A DNA stretch of 64,000 nucleotides from Enterococcus columbae DSM 7374 = ATCC 51263 (GCF_000406925.1 NZ_KE136347.1:867549-931548); one strand, 5' to 3'. Shown: positions 19,318 through 29,822, counted from the first letter of the stretch. Numbers and translations are program-made. The notes: generated by a model from the sequence alone, not told the origin.

Positions 19318-20460
19318 ATGATTATATCCTTTCCGGCAATTTTTACCTCAATAATTACAGTAAGCGTATTGATAACTGTGCTTTCTCTAATTCTCCTTAT
19401 CAATAGATACGGAGTAAAATTAAAATATGAATATGTTTTATTCATTAGCGTTGTAATTATCGGTAGACTTATTATTCCTTTTGAATGGAAATGGACCCAT
19501 ACAATTCCATCAAAAAAAATTATGCCACCCATCTATAACTTTTTTTACCAAAAAATATACAATGATATTCGCTTAATCCATATATTTTTAATAATATGGG
19601 TAATAGGAAGTATTTATTTAACAATAAAATACCTTCTAAACATGAAAACATTGTATGCTTTAGACAAAAACTTTGATAATAAACTCGATGAATACAAAAC
19701 TATTTTTTCATTCCTAAAGGATAAAAAAATTAATGGAATCTATAAACTAAGCAATATTCAAGAACCATTTGTTACCAATCCGTTTAAACCAACAATATAT
19801 CTACCAAACATAGACTATACAAAAGAAGAACTAGCATTTATATTATTGCATGAAGCGCAGCATATAAAAAACAAAGATCTTTATATAAAAATATTAGTCC
19901 AAATCCTTATTATCTTATACTGGTGGTTTCCACTAATCTACGTACTAAGAAACATTATCGATTACATCTTAGAGCTAAGAGTAGACTATCAGGTTACCAA
20001 AAACTTTGAAGAAAAAGTTAAAAATCAATACTTGCTTGCTCTAGTAACCGTCACTCAAAAAATATCTGAAACAACACATATAAAACACTACAAGACATTA
20101 AAAAGTCAATTTACGCTAAGAAAAGAAAGCTTACTGAAAAAAAGAATTAACTTTTTTTACAACGTAGCAAATAGAAAAAAATATAAACTACTCATTATTA
20201 TACCAGCTATATTCCTAATACTCTCTTTGCCAAGTATTGTTTTTGAACCTTCTCAGATTAGCCCTGAAATTCAAAGAAAAATAGATAATAATGAATATCA
20301 AACTGATGAAACAATGAAAAAAAGAATGTATATTCTACAAACTGCAGATGGCAAATATTATCTAGTCAACAAAATATCTCAAGAAAAAAGTACTATTCAA
20401 AATATCAACCAACCACCATTTAACCAACTAAAAATAATAAAGGAGAAAACAAATAACTGA
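19318..20460 (+). CDS. M56-family (BlaR1/MecR1-like) membrane metallopeptidase lacking a sensor domain
   Basis: About 380 residues. Membrane segments lie near 4-28, 38-52, 82-105, 195-215 and 285-302. The gluzincin motif HEAQH (His178, Glu179, His182) is followed about 40 residues later by ELRVD, the third-ligand region of M56 enzymes. In BlaR1 such enzymes start cleavage of the BlaI repressor after beta-lactam sensing. Here only about 75 residues follow the last membrane segment, with no penicillin-binding SxxK domain, and no blaI-type gene is adjacent. ATG 19318 follows GGAG; the upstream TTG overlaps that site. The signal and substrate are unknown. Confidence 0.82.
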   Translation: MIISFPAIFTSIITVSVLITVLSLILLINRYGVKLKYEYVLFISVVIIGRLIIPFEWKWTHTIPSKKIMPPIYNFFYQKIYNDIRLIHIFLIIWVIGSIYLTIKYLLNMKTLYALDKNFDNKLDEYKTIFSFLKDKKINGIYKLSNIQEPFVTNPFKPTIYLPNIDYTKEELAFILLHEAQHIKNKDLYIKILVQILIILYWWFPLIYVLRNIIDYILELRVDYQVTKNFEEKVKNQYLLALVTVTQKISETTHIKHYKTLKSQFTLRKESLLKKRINFFYNVANRKKYKLLIIIPAIFLILSLPSIVFEPSQISPEIQRKIDNNEYQTDETMKKRMYILQTADGKYYLVNKISQEKSTIQNINQPPFNQLKIIKEKTNN

Positions 20461-20531
20461 TTTGATGCTCTTAATTCACACAGAATTGATAGCTAGTGTT
20501 ACATAAAGTTTCGTTGAACTATATTTCATAA

Positions 20532-20580
20532 TAAAAGCGTTAGCATAATTGATTTTTTGATCGATTATGCTAACGCTTTA
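20532..20580. terminator. Strong hairpin between the M56 gene and the Nudix-like remnant
   Basis: AAAGCGTTAGCATAAT (20534-20549) pairs with ATTATGCTAACGCTTT (20564-20579), extendable to about 19 pairs around a T-rich loop. On the minus strand TTTTATTATG follows, so it best terminates leftward transcription. It may also serve the M56 gene. Confidence 0.7.
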
Positions 20581-20622
20581 AAAATTTATAAGCTCTTCAT
20601 ATTATATGTTGATAGCTAATTA

Positions 20623-20965
20623 TCAATACGAACGAATGATTCCTTTATCTGTTTGAATATCTAAATAAAGAATTTTATTATTCTCTAATCTAGCATGATC
20701 AATTATTTGACGATGATAGTTTGTCAGCTTATTTGATAGTGTTGTCATACAATCAGATAAATTGATCCAATTAATTTCAATATCAAATTCATTTGATTTG
20801 GGGGCTAATTTAAAATCAGCTGGAAGCTGCACATAGAAAAAGAAGCAAATGGAATGCTTTAATAATTCGTTATTTCGAAAATATACTATTGCCGCCAAAG
20901 ATAAGGATAATCCATCTAAATCTAGATTTGTTTCCTCAATAAAATCTTCGCTCTAGCTCACGCAA
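20623..20965 (-). pseudogene. Probable remnant of a Nudix-type hydrolase (3' part, frame broken upstream)
   Basis: The open frame gives about 91 residues with no convincing ribosome site. Extending the frame upstream reads EDFIEETNLDLDGLSL, like the end of a Nudix box, and the downstream HSICFFFYVQLP ... FDIEINWINLSD resembles the core of such enzymes. Just upstream the Arg-Glu-Leu-Glu part lies in a different frame and the same frame meets a stop (TAG near 20955). I read this as a decayed gene. The family call is tentative. Confidence 0.4.
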
Positions 20966-21044
20966 ACAAAATACTTATAATCAAATACTCTCCATTATTC
21001 ATATTTCTTTGAAAAGTAGTTAGTATTCTACAGACCAATAGTAT

Positions 21045-21083
21045 AAAAACAGGAAATGTTTCACGAATATGAAACATTTCCTG
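21045..21083 (-). terminator. Terminator of thrS
   Basis: A perfect 14-bp stem (21050-21063 with 21070-21083; CAGGAAATGTTTCA) with a 6-base loop is followed on the minus strand by TTTTT. It lies 32 bases past the thrS stop. Confidence 0.88.
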
Positions 21084-21114
21084 AGGTTTTTAATCAATGA
21101 TAAAGTTAAATCGC

Positions 21115-23052
21115 TTAAATTCGGCTATAGTTTTGCACATCTGCTACGATTGCATCAACAAACATATCCAATAACTCAACTTGCGTTTCTTTGCTACCGT
21201 AACGGCGAATGTTTACCGAGCCATCAGCCATTTCTTTATCCCCAACAACAATTTGATAAGGAATCTTTTGGGTTTGTGAAGCACGAATCTTATAGCCCAT
21301 TTTTTCATTACGATCGTCTACTTCAACACGTAAGCCTTTTTCTTGTAAGCGTCGTTTGATTTCATAAGCATAATCTCCATGTGCTTCCACAGAAACTGGA
21401 ATAATCGTTGCTTGGATTGGTGCTAACCAAGTTGGGAAGGCACCTTTGTAAACTTCGGTTAAGTAAGCTACAAAGCGTTCCATGGTTGAAACAATTCCAC
21501 GGTGGATAACAACCGGACGATGCGTATTTTCGCCATCTTCACCAACATAAGTTAAATCAAAGCGTTCAGGTAATAAGAAGTCTAATTGAATTGTAGAAAG
21601 CGTTTCTTCCATACCTAATGCTGTTTTTACTTGAACATCTAATTTAGGACCGTAGAATGCCGCTTCACCTTCAGCTTCAAAGTATTCTAAGCCTAATTCA
21701 TCCATTGCTGCTTTTAGCATGGTTTGCGCGTTTTCCCACATCGCATCATCATCAAAATATTTATCAGTATTATTTGGATCACGATAGCTTAAGCGGAAAC
21801 GATAATCTGTAATCCCAAAATCACGATAAACTGAAGTCATTAAATCTAATGTTCGTTTGAATTCATCTTTAATTTGGTCTGGACGTACGAAGGTATGACC
21901 ATCATTTAAGGTCATTTCACGCACACGTTGTAAACCAGATAATGCCCCAGATTTTTCATAGCGGTGCATCATGCCAAGCTCAGCAATACGAATTGGTAAT
22001 TCACGATAAGAATGAATATCGTTTTTATAAACCATCATATGGTGTGGGCAGTTCATTGGACGTAAAACTAACATTTCACCATCACCCATATCCATTGGCG
22101 GGAACATGTCTTCATGATAGTGATCCCAGTGACCAGAAGTTTTATATAGGTTCACATCTGCCATAACTGGTGTATAAACATGTTGATAGCCAAGGCTAAT
22201 TTCCTTATCAACAATGTAGCGTTCAATCGTACGACGAATAGTTGCTCCTTTTGGTAACCAGAATGGTAAACCAGAACCAACTTCTTTAGAGACCATGAAT
22301 AAATCAAGCTCTTTACCCAATTTACGGTGATCACGTTCTTTCGCTTCTTCACGCAAGCGCAAAAATTCTTTTAAGTCTTTTTTATCAAAGAAGGCTGTAC
22401 CGTAAACGCGTTGCATCATATGATTATCGGAATTTCCACGCCAATAAGCCCCTGCTACGGATAATAATTGAAAGACTTGAATCCGGCCAGTTGAAGGGAC
22501 ATGTGGGCCACGGCAAAGGTCCACAAATTCACCTTGTTGATAGGCTGTAATCACTTCATCTTCAGGTAGCTCAGTAATTAGTTCTACCTTATATGGATCT
22601 TGGGCAAATAACTCCAAAGCCTCTTGTTTTGATAAAACACGACGTTCAATTGGTAGATTTTCTTTAACAATTTTCATCATTTCTGCTTCAATAGCAGGAA
22701 GATCTTCTGCTGTAATCGCGTTTTGGCCATTGTCTGTATCATAGTAAAAGCCTGAATCAATCGCAGGACCTACTCCAAAATGAATCTTAGGATATAAACG
22801 ACGCATCGCTTGTGCCATTAAATGTGCGCTAGAATGACGTAATAAAGCTAATGCATCTTCATGATCAGGTGTGATGATTTCAATTGCTCCATCTTCAGTA
22901 ATTTCACGAGTTAAGTCAATTAATTGACCATTCAATTTACCGGCTAAAGCTTTTTTAGCTAAGCTTTTTGAAATGCCTTCAGCGATTTCTTTTGTTGTTA
23001 CACCAGCAGCGAATTCTTTTACTGCGCCATCTGGAAAAGTAATTTTAATCAT
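21115..23052 (-). CDS. thrS: Threonine-tRNA ligase
   Basis: Charges tRNA-Thr. It has 645 residues: a TGS domain (1-60), an editing domain with [11 protein letters not shown] near 75, and a class II catalytic core with the zinc Cys in RPMNCPHH near 335 and [13 protein letters not shown]. The anticodon-binding domain ends the protein. ATG 23052 follows ATGGAGG. Expression is controlled by the T-box leader upstream. Confidence 0.99.
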   Translation of the reverse strand: MIKITFPDGAVKEFAAGVTTKEIAEGISKSLAKKALAGKLNGQLIDLTREITEDGAIEIITPDHEDALALLRHSSAHLMAQAMRRLYPKIHFGVGPAIDSGFYYDTDNGQNAITAEDLPAIEAEMMKIVKENLPIERRVLSKQEALELFAQDPYKVELITELPEDEVITAYQQGEFVDLCRGPHVPSTGRIQVFQLLSVAGAYWRGNSDNHMMQRVYGTAFFDKKDLKEFLRLREEAKERDHRKLGKELDLFMVSKEVGSGLPFWLPKGATIRRTIERYIVDKEISLGYQHVYTPVMADVNLYKTSGHWDHYHEDMFPPMDMGDGEMLVLRPMNCPHHMMVYKNDIHSYRELPIRIAELGMMHRYEKSGALSGLQRVREMTLNDGHTFVRPDQIKDEFKRTLDLMTSVYRDFGITDYRFRLSYRDPNNTDKYFDDDAMWENAQTMLKAAMDELGLEYFEAEGEAAFYGPKLDVQVKTALGMEETLSTIQLDFLLPERFDLTYVGEDGENTHRPVVIHRGIVSTMERFVAYLTEVYKGAFPTWLAPIQATIIPVSVEAHGDYAYEIKRRLQEKGLRVEVDDRNEKMGYKIRASQTQKIPYQIVVGDKEMADGSVNIRRYGSKETQVELLDMFVDAIVADVQNYSRI

Positions 23053-23219
23053 TTGTCTGCCTCCATTTATTTTTATCGATGATCAAGCCACTAAGCCATC
23101 TCTTGTAAGTAGCCACCTCAACAAACAAGCGTAGCAAATCAGTAAAAATTATTTATTTTTCTACTAGATTAAAGCTTTTTAGCCCCTGTAAGCGACTGAC
23201 AAGGCCCACTCAAAATAAA

Positions 23220-23471
23220 AAAGCCTAGCAAGAAATCCATCTGACTTCTTACTAGGACGTGAATGTATACGTGGTTCCACCTAATTTTAAGTATTGCTAC
23301 TCCTTGACAGTCTTAACGGTCTGCACCGCTCCTGCATTCAACAAGAGTCTAACGAAAGTGGTCTGCCCTTGGTTTTCTCCTAGAAGGTTTTCAGCCACGA
23401 CCTTCCTCTCTAACAGAAGACTCTCAAGTTTAGGTGTCTTTCTCATCGATCTATTTACGTTTTCTATTTAA
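23220..23471 (-). promoter_or_regulatory. Threonine T-box riboswitch leader of thrS with terminator
   Basis: On the minus strand the T-box core AGGTGGAACCACG (23270-23282) precedes a terminator. That terminator has stem arms 23224-23234 and 23245-23255, one G-U pair, then TTTTTTATTTT. Upstream, Stem I shows the AGAGAGGAAGG region and a distal loop. A likely specifier ACC (23360-23362), followed by A, is a Thr codon. Uncharged tRNA-Thr pairing with TGGA would favour the antiterminator and switch thrS on. Confidence 0.93.
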
Positions 23472-23494
23472 ACACCATTTCTTGAAAATTGCAA
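23466..23494 (-). promoter_or_regulatory. Promoter of the T-box-thrS transcript
   Basis: Minus strand TTGCAA (23489-23494), 17 bases, TTAAAT (23466-23471). It places the start just before Stem I of the T-box. Confidence 0.6.
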
Positions 23495-23577
23495 GAAAAA
23501 ATCAAAAAGAAAGTTTCAACGCAGCAGCCATAGCAAAACCGCTAGTCTGCTGTCTTTATATGTGAATCAGAAAATGT

Positions 23578-23757
23578 TTATTTTTTCCATTCTCCATTCA
23601 CACCGTATGTGCCTTTTTTCATCTCATTAACGATGACATGAATGTGTTCTTTCGGTGCACCAGTATTTTTATGAACCGCTTCTGTTACATCCTTCATCAT
23701 ATTTTCTAATTGCTCTGCACTACGGCCTTCAACTAATTCAATGTGTACAAATGGCAT
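23578..23757 (-). CDS. 4-oxalocrotonate tautomerase family protein
   Basis: A 59-residue tautomerase: Met then Pro-Phe-Val-His-Ile, so processing exposes the catalytic N-terminal proline. Length and the [19 protein letters not shown] helix fit the family. A GTG three codons upstream (23766) would hide the proline; ATG 23757 follows GGAG by 8 bases and is preferred. The physiological substrate is unknown in Firmicutes. It stands alone between the thrS leader and helD. Confidence 0.9.
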   Translation of the reverse strand: MPFVHIELVEGRSAEQLENMMKDVTEAVHKNTGAPKEHIHVIVNEMKKGTYGVNGEWKK

Positions 23758-23959
23758 AATCTTCACTCCATATCTATTATTCTCTCATCATCATAAAATA
23801 AATATGAAAAAAGTCAAGCAGTTATGAAATTTTTGCTTTTAACTGCATAGATAGCACGACTCTTTTTGATAGAAAATTTGTTTTCCGGGAGTTTAGCTAC
23901 TGTTGATTTTCGGCTAGATATGCTATAATTTTATGGTTAAATTTTGTGGAGGAAAATAC

Positions 23960-26227
23960 ATGTCATCAATTAAAGAGTTAGAAAAAAAGCATTTAGCAAA
24001 TACCTTGCAAATGATTGAACAAGAAAAACAAATTTTGCTGAAACAAAAACAGCAATTAACCGGCCAATTTCAAAGTGATTTGAAGGAATTGGCTGATTTA
24101 AAAATTCAAACCGGCTCATCAGAGGCCTTCTATGAATCGGTGGTTGACTATCAACGACACGAACAGGATTTATTATTGAAATATCAAACCACGCAGCAGC
24201 AAGAAAAACGTTTGAATACTTTAGCTGTGATGGAAAATACACCCTATTTTGCTCGCATTGATTTCACTGAACAAAATGAAAAAGAAACCTTATATATTGG
24301 GATTGCTTCATTACGCGATCAAAAAGAGCAGCCCATCATCATTGACTGGCGAGCGCCGATTGCCAATCTTTATTATGAAGGAAAGCTCGGTGAAACCACT
24401 TATCAAACGGAACACGATCAATTTGAAGTAGATTTGCAGTTAAAACGACAATTTCAAATTAAACAGGGTCAATTACTTGCTGTTGTAGATACTTCTGAAG
24501 CAATTAATGATGAATTCTTATTAGAAATCTTAGATGAAGCGTCAAGTAATCAAATGAAAAATATTGTGGCTACCATCCAACAAGCCCAAAATACGATTAT
24601 TCGTGATCTACATAGTAAAGCGATGGTTATCCAGGGAATTGCCGGTAGTGGAAAAACCTCAGCTTTACTTCAACGGGTGGCCTATATTCTTTATCATAAT
24701 CGACAATGGCTAGATGAAAAAGCGGTGCTGATTTTTTCACCCAACCGATTATTTTCAGATTATATTTCAATGGTTTTACCGTCTCTTGGTGAAAGCGAGG
24801 TACCAACGAGAACGTTTAGTGACTTTTTGCAACAATTGCTGCCTCAACTAAAAATCCAAAAGGAAACAAAATTAGAAGAAGACTTTTTAACCGATCAGCA
24901 TGATAAAATCACGCAGTATAAACAAGGAATTCATGCCGTTTATCAGATAAAGCCCTATCTGCAAAAAATTACTGCAAACGGACCAATCTTCCGTTCATTA
25001 AAAGCAGATCAGCAGGTCTATTTATCTAAAGAGCAAATGCGCCAATGGTATTTGGAAACGAACCCCCAATTACCACTTTATCAACGAATGCAATTACTAC
25101 AAACCAAGCTACTGAAAAAGCTTGGTGGAATTCAAAAAGATGAAGCTAAACTGCCGTGGGTGAAAGAGCTAGTGGAAGAAAGACTACAGCTGGCTTATGA
25201 AGAAAATCCTCATTTAGAGGTAAATGAAAGAACCGAACGCCAGCTTCGAAAACAGTTAAAAGCAGAAATTGTTCGCAAAAAATTCAGTAAAATCAAGCGA
25301 GCAATTAAAAAATTCCAATTTGTTCATACGCAGCAACAATATTTGCATTTTCTAAAAACATTAGAACCAGTCATTACTATGCAAACGCAATGCTCTATAG
25401 CTGACTTTCAGCAACACCTATTATCGGTTAGAGAAGATTTAAAAATGAAACAGCTAGCTCTAACTGATGCCTGCTTATATTTCTTATTGGCAAAAGGACT
25501 CTATCCAATTTATGTCGAGCAAAAAGCACGGTATATTTTTATTGATGAAATGCAGGACTTTCCCCCTGCGCAAGTCGCCTTACTAAGAAGTCTTTATCCT
25601 AAAGCCAACCTCACTTTATGTGGGGATTTAAATCAAAAAGTTTTTGGAAATGACGCCATTATCGACTGTCTGCCGTCACTATTTCCGGATGTTGAAGTAA
25701 CGAATTATCAATTAACAACTAGTTATCGCTCCACCCAAGAAATTACGCGTTTTGCCAATCAATTTTTAAGTGGCGCCGATCAAGTCCAGACTACTGCTCG
25801 GATGGGACAATTGCCACAAGCATATCATTTTGACCAAACGAAGCAAGCCATCGATTGGTTAACGCAACAAATTACAGCAAAAACTAAGCTACCGATTCGT
25901 AGCGCCATCATTTGTAAGACAAGTGCTGAATGTCAAGAATTATATCATCAGTTATCCGAAAGCATGCAGCAAAAAGTACAGCTGATTACTAATGAAGAAA
26001 CCTTTATGAAAAAAAATTGGTTAATTATTCCTGCTTATCTAGCAAAAGGGCTCGAATTTGATCAGGTCTTTGCTTGGAAAATCGGTGAACAATATGCTAA
26101 AGCACATGACCAATTAATCTTATACACGATTTTTACTAGAGCGATGCATCAGTTAAAGATTATTACAATCAAGCAAACCAGCCCACTTTTAGCTTTAGCT
26201 AAGTCAGACACTTACCTCCAAGAATAA
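23960..26227 (+). CDS. helD: HelD-like RNA polymerase recycling ATPase (UvrD/Rep superfamily)
   Basis: 755 residues from ATG 23960, which follows GTGGAGG; the in-frame upstream ATG is in the promoter region. The N-terminal coiled coil (about 1-75) with paired Lys/Gln-rich helices is the arm that enters RNA polymerase channels. Walker A is GIAGSGKTSAL near 227, a Walker B-like DEMQDF lies near 527, and TSYRST is motif IV-like. HelD uses ATP to pull stalled polymerase from DNA. It is single-gene, closed by its own terminator. A less specific name would be UvrD-type helicase. Confidence 0.88.
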   Translation: MSSIKELEKKHLANTLQMIEQEKQILLKQKQQLTGQFQSDLKELADLKIQTGSSEAFYESVVDYQRHEQDLLLKYQTTQQQEKRLNTLAVMENTPYFARIDFTEQNEKETLYIGIASLRDQKEQPIIIDWRAPIANLYYEGKLGETTYQTEHDQFEVDLQLKRQFQIKQGQLLAVVDTSEAINDEFLLEILDEASSNQMKNIVATIQQAQNTIIRDLHSKAMVIQGIAGSGKTSALLQRVAYILYHNRQWLDEKAVLIFSPNRLFSDYISMVLPSLGESEVPTRTFSDFLQQLLPQLKIQKETKLEEDFLTDQHDKITQYKQGIHAVYQIKPYLQKITANGPIFRSLKADQQVYLSKEQMRQWYLETNPQLPLYQRMQLLQTKLLKKLGGIQKDEAKLPWVKELVEERLQLAYEENPHLEVNERTERQLRKQLKAEIVRKKFSKIKRAIKKFQFVHTQQQYLHFLKTLEPVITMQTQCSIADFQQHLLSVREDLKMKQLALTDACLYFLLAKGLYPIYVEQKARYIFIDEMQDFPPAQVALLRSLYPKANLTLCGDLNQKVFGNDAIIDCLPSLFPDVEVTNYQLTTSYRSTQEITRFANQFLSGADQVQTTARMGQLPQAYHFDQTKQAIDWLTQQITAKTKLPIRSAIICKTSAECQELYHQLSESMQQKVQLITNEETFMKKNWLIIPAYLAKGLEFDQVFAWKIGEQYAKAHDQLILYTIFTRAMHQLKIITIKQTSPLLALAKSDTYLQE

Positions 26228-26229
26228 TC

Positions 26230-26270
26230 AAAAAATCACCTGTGCATGATTGGTGCAGGTGATTTTTTTT
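26230..26270 (+). terminator. Terminator of helD
   Basis: AAAAAATCACCTG (26230-26242) pairs with CAGGTGATTTTTT, ending in eight T residues on the plus strand just after the stop codon. Confidence 0.9.
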
Positions 26271-26446
26271 AGGCAAATAATTAAATCTTTCATTTAAAAA
26301 AGCGATTTCCTCAAAAAAATATTTATAAATAAAATAAATACTTTAATTTTCGTCATTTCAGATCAAAAAACAACTTACTGAATTAGGAAACATTTTGTTA
26401 CAATAACCCTCGTTGCAACATTTTTTCAATTTAAGGAGGAATTTAT

Positions 26447-27892
26447 TTGTCACAAGTCAATAAAAGAAAAGTTTATCAGCATCCGTTTTTAATTATGTCT
26501 AGCTTGTATCTAGGCGCCTTTGTGGGGATGTTTAGCGAAACCTCACTCAATATCGCTTTACCCAATCTATCCAACTATTTCCATACACCATTAAGCTTGA
26601 TGCAATGGATTGTCGTTGGTTATATGATGGTTATTGGCATTGTCTAACCTTTTGCTAGCTTTTTGATGAAAAATTATAGCATTCGTCATTTAACGTTATT
26701 TTCGCTAATTTGTTTTTTAATCGGTTCTTTAATCAGCGCCTTTGCGCCTAGCTTTAGTCTATTATTAATCGGCCGAATGATTCAAGGGATTGGTACTGGT
26801 CTGATTTTACCTATGCTCTTTGCTACGTCGATGGCCGTTTTTCCAATTCAAAAATTAGGTTCAGCGATGGGAATTGCAGCCTTAATCATTATGTTTGCCC
26901 CCGCGATTGGCCCAACTTTAGCTGGGATTTTATTAGGGGTTGGTAATTGGCGCTTGATTTTTCTATCATTTGCGCTCATCTTAATCATCGCTGTAATTTG
27001 CGCCTATTGCTTTATCGAAAGCCCCTTTGAACTAACCAAACAAAAAATCGATCGTTTAAGCTGCCTATTATCAGCTTTTGGTTTTGGGGGAATTATTTTG
27101 GCTTTTAGTAATGCCAGCGAATTTTCCTTTGCTTCTATTTTTGTCATTATTCCCTTGATCATTGGGATTGTTGCTTTAATTTTTTATACGAAACGACAAT
27201 TAACGATGACTCAGCCGATATTAAATCTGAAAGCCTTGAAAAATAAAGGTTTTGTTATTGGCACACTATTAGTCATGTTAAATTTTGGCATTACATTATC
27301 TAGCATGTATCTTTTACCACAGATTTTACAAAACGCTTTAAACATTCCAGTAGCTTTAACCGGCATGATCATGTTACCTGGCGGAATTGTTAATGCGATC
27401 GTTTCTTTTGCTTCGGGTAAGCTTTACGATCAACTAGGTCCTAAAAAATTAGTTCCACTTGGTTTTGTTATCACGACGATTGGTTGTTTGGCATTTGGAC
27501 AACTTACTACCCAAGCTTCCATTGTCTATATTATTGCTTGCCATCTGCTTTTAATGATTGGGATTCCCTTATCGATGTCACCTGCTCAGTCAAGCGCCCT
27601 ACAAGCTTTGCCTCAAGGTTTATCTACTGATGGAAGTACGATTATTAATACTTTGCAACAAGTATTAGGGGCAGTTGCTACGGCTGTAACGACTTGTCTA
27701 TTACAATTAGGGAGCAAACAGGCCAGCTTTACACAAGAAAGCAAAAATTATATGGTTGGCGCACATTGGGGTTTTTATTTCGCGTTCATTCTAGCAATTA
27801 TGGGGCTAATTTTAGCCTTTAAGGTCCAAACACCAAGCTATATGCAAAAGAAAAAGAAAAACTATCAAGAAGCGACTATTGATAATCACTAA
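26447..27892 (+). pseudogene. DHA2-type MFS drug exporter interrupted by an in-frame stop
   Basis: TTG 26447 follows AAGGAGG and opens a 14-TM EmrB/QacA-like transporter (ETSLNIALPNLSNYF, then WIVVGYMMVIGIV). TAA at 26645-26647 interrupts it after 66 residues. The same frame continues with PFASFLMKNYSIRHLTLF and another 409 residues containing GRMIQGIGTGLILPM, the family's motif C-like region and further helices. No ribosome site precedes ATG 26663. One base change (TTA or CAA to TAA) would explain it. Either it is a recent pseudogene, or read-through or a sequencing error is involved. Confidence 0.85.
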
Positions 27893-27899
27893 AAAAAAG

Positions 27900-27947
27900 A
27901 CTAGTTGAAGAATGAAGCTTGGTTTCATCACTTCAACTAGCTTTTTT
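27900..27947. terminator. Bidirectional terminator after the MFS gene
   Basis: CTAGTTGAAG (27901-27910) pairs with CTTCAACTAG (27931-27940), with an inner ATGAA/TTCAT helix. TTTTTT follows on the plus strand and an A run precedes it, so it can serve the convergent peptidase gene too. Confidence 0.85.
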
Positions 27948-28938
27948 ATTGAATCGTTTGATAGCTAGGTAAGCCATAGGCCGCTTTGGCTTGCTTAATG
28001 GCTACATAAATTGCTTGTTGCATCACTTGACTGGCCAAATTACCTAAAACATCGATGGCAACATCAGCCACTTCGCCATTAGCAAAGGTGAAGATACTAT
28101 CGCCATCCACCGAGGTATGCACCGGTCGAATCGCTCTAGCATAGCCATCGTGTGCCATACTAGCAAGCTTTTTCGCTTGGGCTTTATTTAATTTAGCATT
28201 GGTCAAGATACAGCCAATTGTTGTATTTTGTCGATTAAAACCAATCGAATTTTTTTCAAATTGCTGACTTAACCATTGATCAGTAGGTAAAAATTCATTT
28301 TTCTTTCGATCAAAGCAGCCAGCTAAAACTTGATTATCTGGTGTATAAATATCTCCAAAGGCATTTACCGCAACGATTGCCCCGATTTTTAATGGACCAA
28401 TTTGTACTGCGTAATGACCAATTCCTGACTTCATTGCATAATCATTTCCTAGACATTTTCCAACACTTGCACCTGTTCCAGCCCCAACATTTCCGCAAGC
28501 TAGCTTTCCCTTAAGGTTGACGCTTGCTTGACAAGCTTGATAGCCCATCTTCGCATCCGGGCGAATATGACTTTCACCAACTGCTAAATCGAACAAACAG
28601 GCCCCACAAACAATCGGAACCTTGCCCACACCGACATCAAAGCCAATCTGCTGTTCTTCTAAATACTGCATGATTCCATCGGCTGAAGCTAACCCATAAG
28701 CACTCCCTCCACTTAAAACAATGGCATGCACCTGTTCAACCGTATTGATTGGATCAAGCAAATCTGTTTCTCTAGTGGCGGGCGCACTCCCTCGAACATC
28801 CACCGCTGCTGTGGCCCCCTTTGGATGCAAAATGACCGTACAGCCCGTCGCCGCCTGTTCATTTTGAGCATGACCAATCGCAAAACCGATATCTAAAATA
28901 TTGATTTCGTTTAATGCTACTTCTTTGTTTTCAATCAT
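27946..28938 (-). CDS. P1-family (DmpA-like, S58) peptidase
   Basis: 330 residues of the P1/DmpA N-terminal nucleophile fold: an opening region with DIGFAIGHAQN, then VDVRGSAPATRETDLLDP, LSGGSAYGLASADG and the likely self-processing region CGNVGAGTGAS. Such enzymes are aminopeptidases or amidases that cleave themselves before a Ser or Thr. The substrate is not predictable. Its start has no strong ribosome site, so the N terminus could differ by a few residues. Confidence 0.85.
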   Translation of the reverse strand: MIENKEVALNEINILDIGFAIGHAQNEQAATGCTVILHPKGATAAVDVRGSAPATRETDLLDPINTVEQVHAIVLSGGSAYGLASADGIMQYLEEQQIGFDVGVGKVPIVCGACLFDLAVGESHIRPDAKMGYQACQASVNLKGKLACGNVGAGTGASVGKCLGNDYAMKSGIGHYAVQIGPLKIGAIVAVNAFGDIYTPDNQVLAGCFDRKKNEFLPTDQWLSQQFEKNSIGFNRQNTTIGCILTNAKLNKAQAKKLASMAHDGYARAIRPVHTSVDGDSIFTFANGEVADVAIDVLGNLASQVMQQAIYVAIKQAKAAYGLPSYQTIQ

Positions 28939-29052
28939 GATTCACACTGCCTAATCAATTATGTTGGCAGCTGCCTTCCTTTCGCATTAACAGCTCTTAT
29001 TAGAGCGGCTTAAATATACATTTAAAGAGAAAAATGTATTCTCTTGTTAAAA

Positions 29053-29091
29053 CAAAAACAGATCGCGAATCTTTGTTGATTCAACGATCTG
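29053..29091 (-). terminator. Terminator of the YebC-family gene
   Basis: CAGATCG (29059-29065) pairs with CGATCTG (29085-29091), with GAATC/GATTC inside. On the minus strand TTTTTGTTTT follows. Confidence 0.8.
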
Positions 29092-29102
29092 CCAATTAAA
29101 TC

Positions 29103-29822
29103 TTATTCGCCTAAGTCTACATTGTGATAAACGGATTGAACGTCTTCTAAATCCTCTAAAACATCAATCATTTTTTCAAACTTAGTTAAATCGTCCCCAC
29201 TTAAGGTTACTTCATTTTGTGGAATCATTTGCATTTCAGCTACACTAAATTCAGTAATGCCTTTTTCTTTTAATGCTTCTTGAATCGCATGGAAATCAGT
29301 TGGTTCACCGTAAACGATGATTTGTCCATCTTCTGAAGTAACATCACGAACATCGATGTCTTTTTCCATCAAGAATTCCAAGATTTCATCAGCATCTTCG
29401 CCGGCAAAACCAAATAAAGCTGTGTTATCAAACATGTAACTAACGGCACCAGTTACTCCCATGTTTCCACCATTTTTACCAAAGGCCGCACGTACATCAG
29501 CTGCCGTACGATTCACATTGTTCGTTAGGGTATCAACAATTACCATTGAGCCATTTGGTCCAAAGCCTTCATAGCGTAATTCTTGATACTGTTCATCGCC
29601 GCCACCTTTTGCTTTTTCAATCGCACGATCAATAATATGACGTGGAACATTATATGTTTTTGCTCTTTCAATTACAAAACGTAACTTTTGGTTTGAGTGT
29701 GGGTCAGGATCACCTGATTTTGCTGCTGCATAAATTTCAATACCAAATTTAGCATAAATTCGGCTGTTATTTGCATCTTTCGCAGTTTTCTTCGCTACGA
29801 TATTTGCCCATTTACGACCCAT
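29103..29822 (-). CDS. YebC/PmpR (TACO1) family protein
   Basis: 239 residues with the three-domain YebC signature: [35 protein letters not shown], the Gly-rich [23 protein letters not shown] and [14 protein letters not shown]. Firmicute proteins starting GRKW correspond to the YeeN-like subgroup. Members act as DNA-binding regulators or, in recent work, help ribosomes through proline-rich stretches. The role here is undetermined. ATG 29822 follows GAAGTG. Confidence 0.92.
   Translation of the reverse strand: MGRKWANIVAKKTAKDANNSRIYAKFGIEIYAAAKSGDPDPHSNQKLRFVIERAKTYNVPRHIIDRAIEKAKGGGDEQYQELRYEGFGPNGSMVIVDTLTNNVNRTAADVRAAFGKNGGNMGVTGAVSYMFDNTALFGFAGEDADEILEFLMEKDIDVRDVTSEDGQIIVYGEPTDFHAIQEALKEKGITEFSVAEMQMIPQNEVTLSGDDLTKFEKMIDVLEDLEDVQSVYHNVDLGE

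Noticed and set aside
23520-23565. GCAGCAG ... CTGCTG hairpin after the tautomerase gene
   Set aside because: It could end that gene, but the stem is imperfect and no clear U tract follows, so it was left out of the features.
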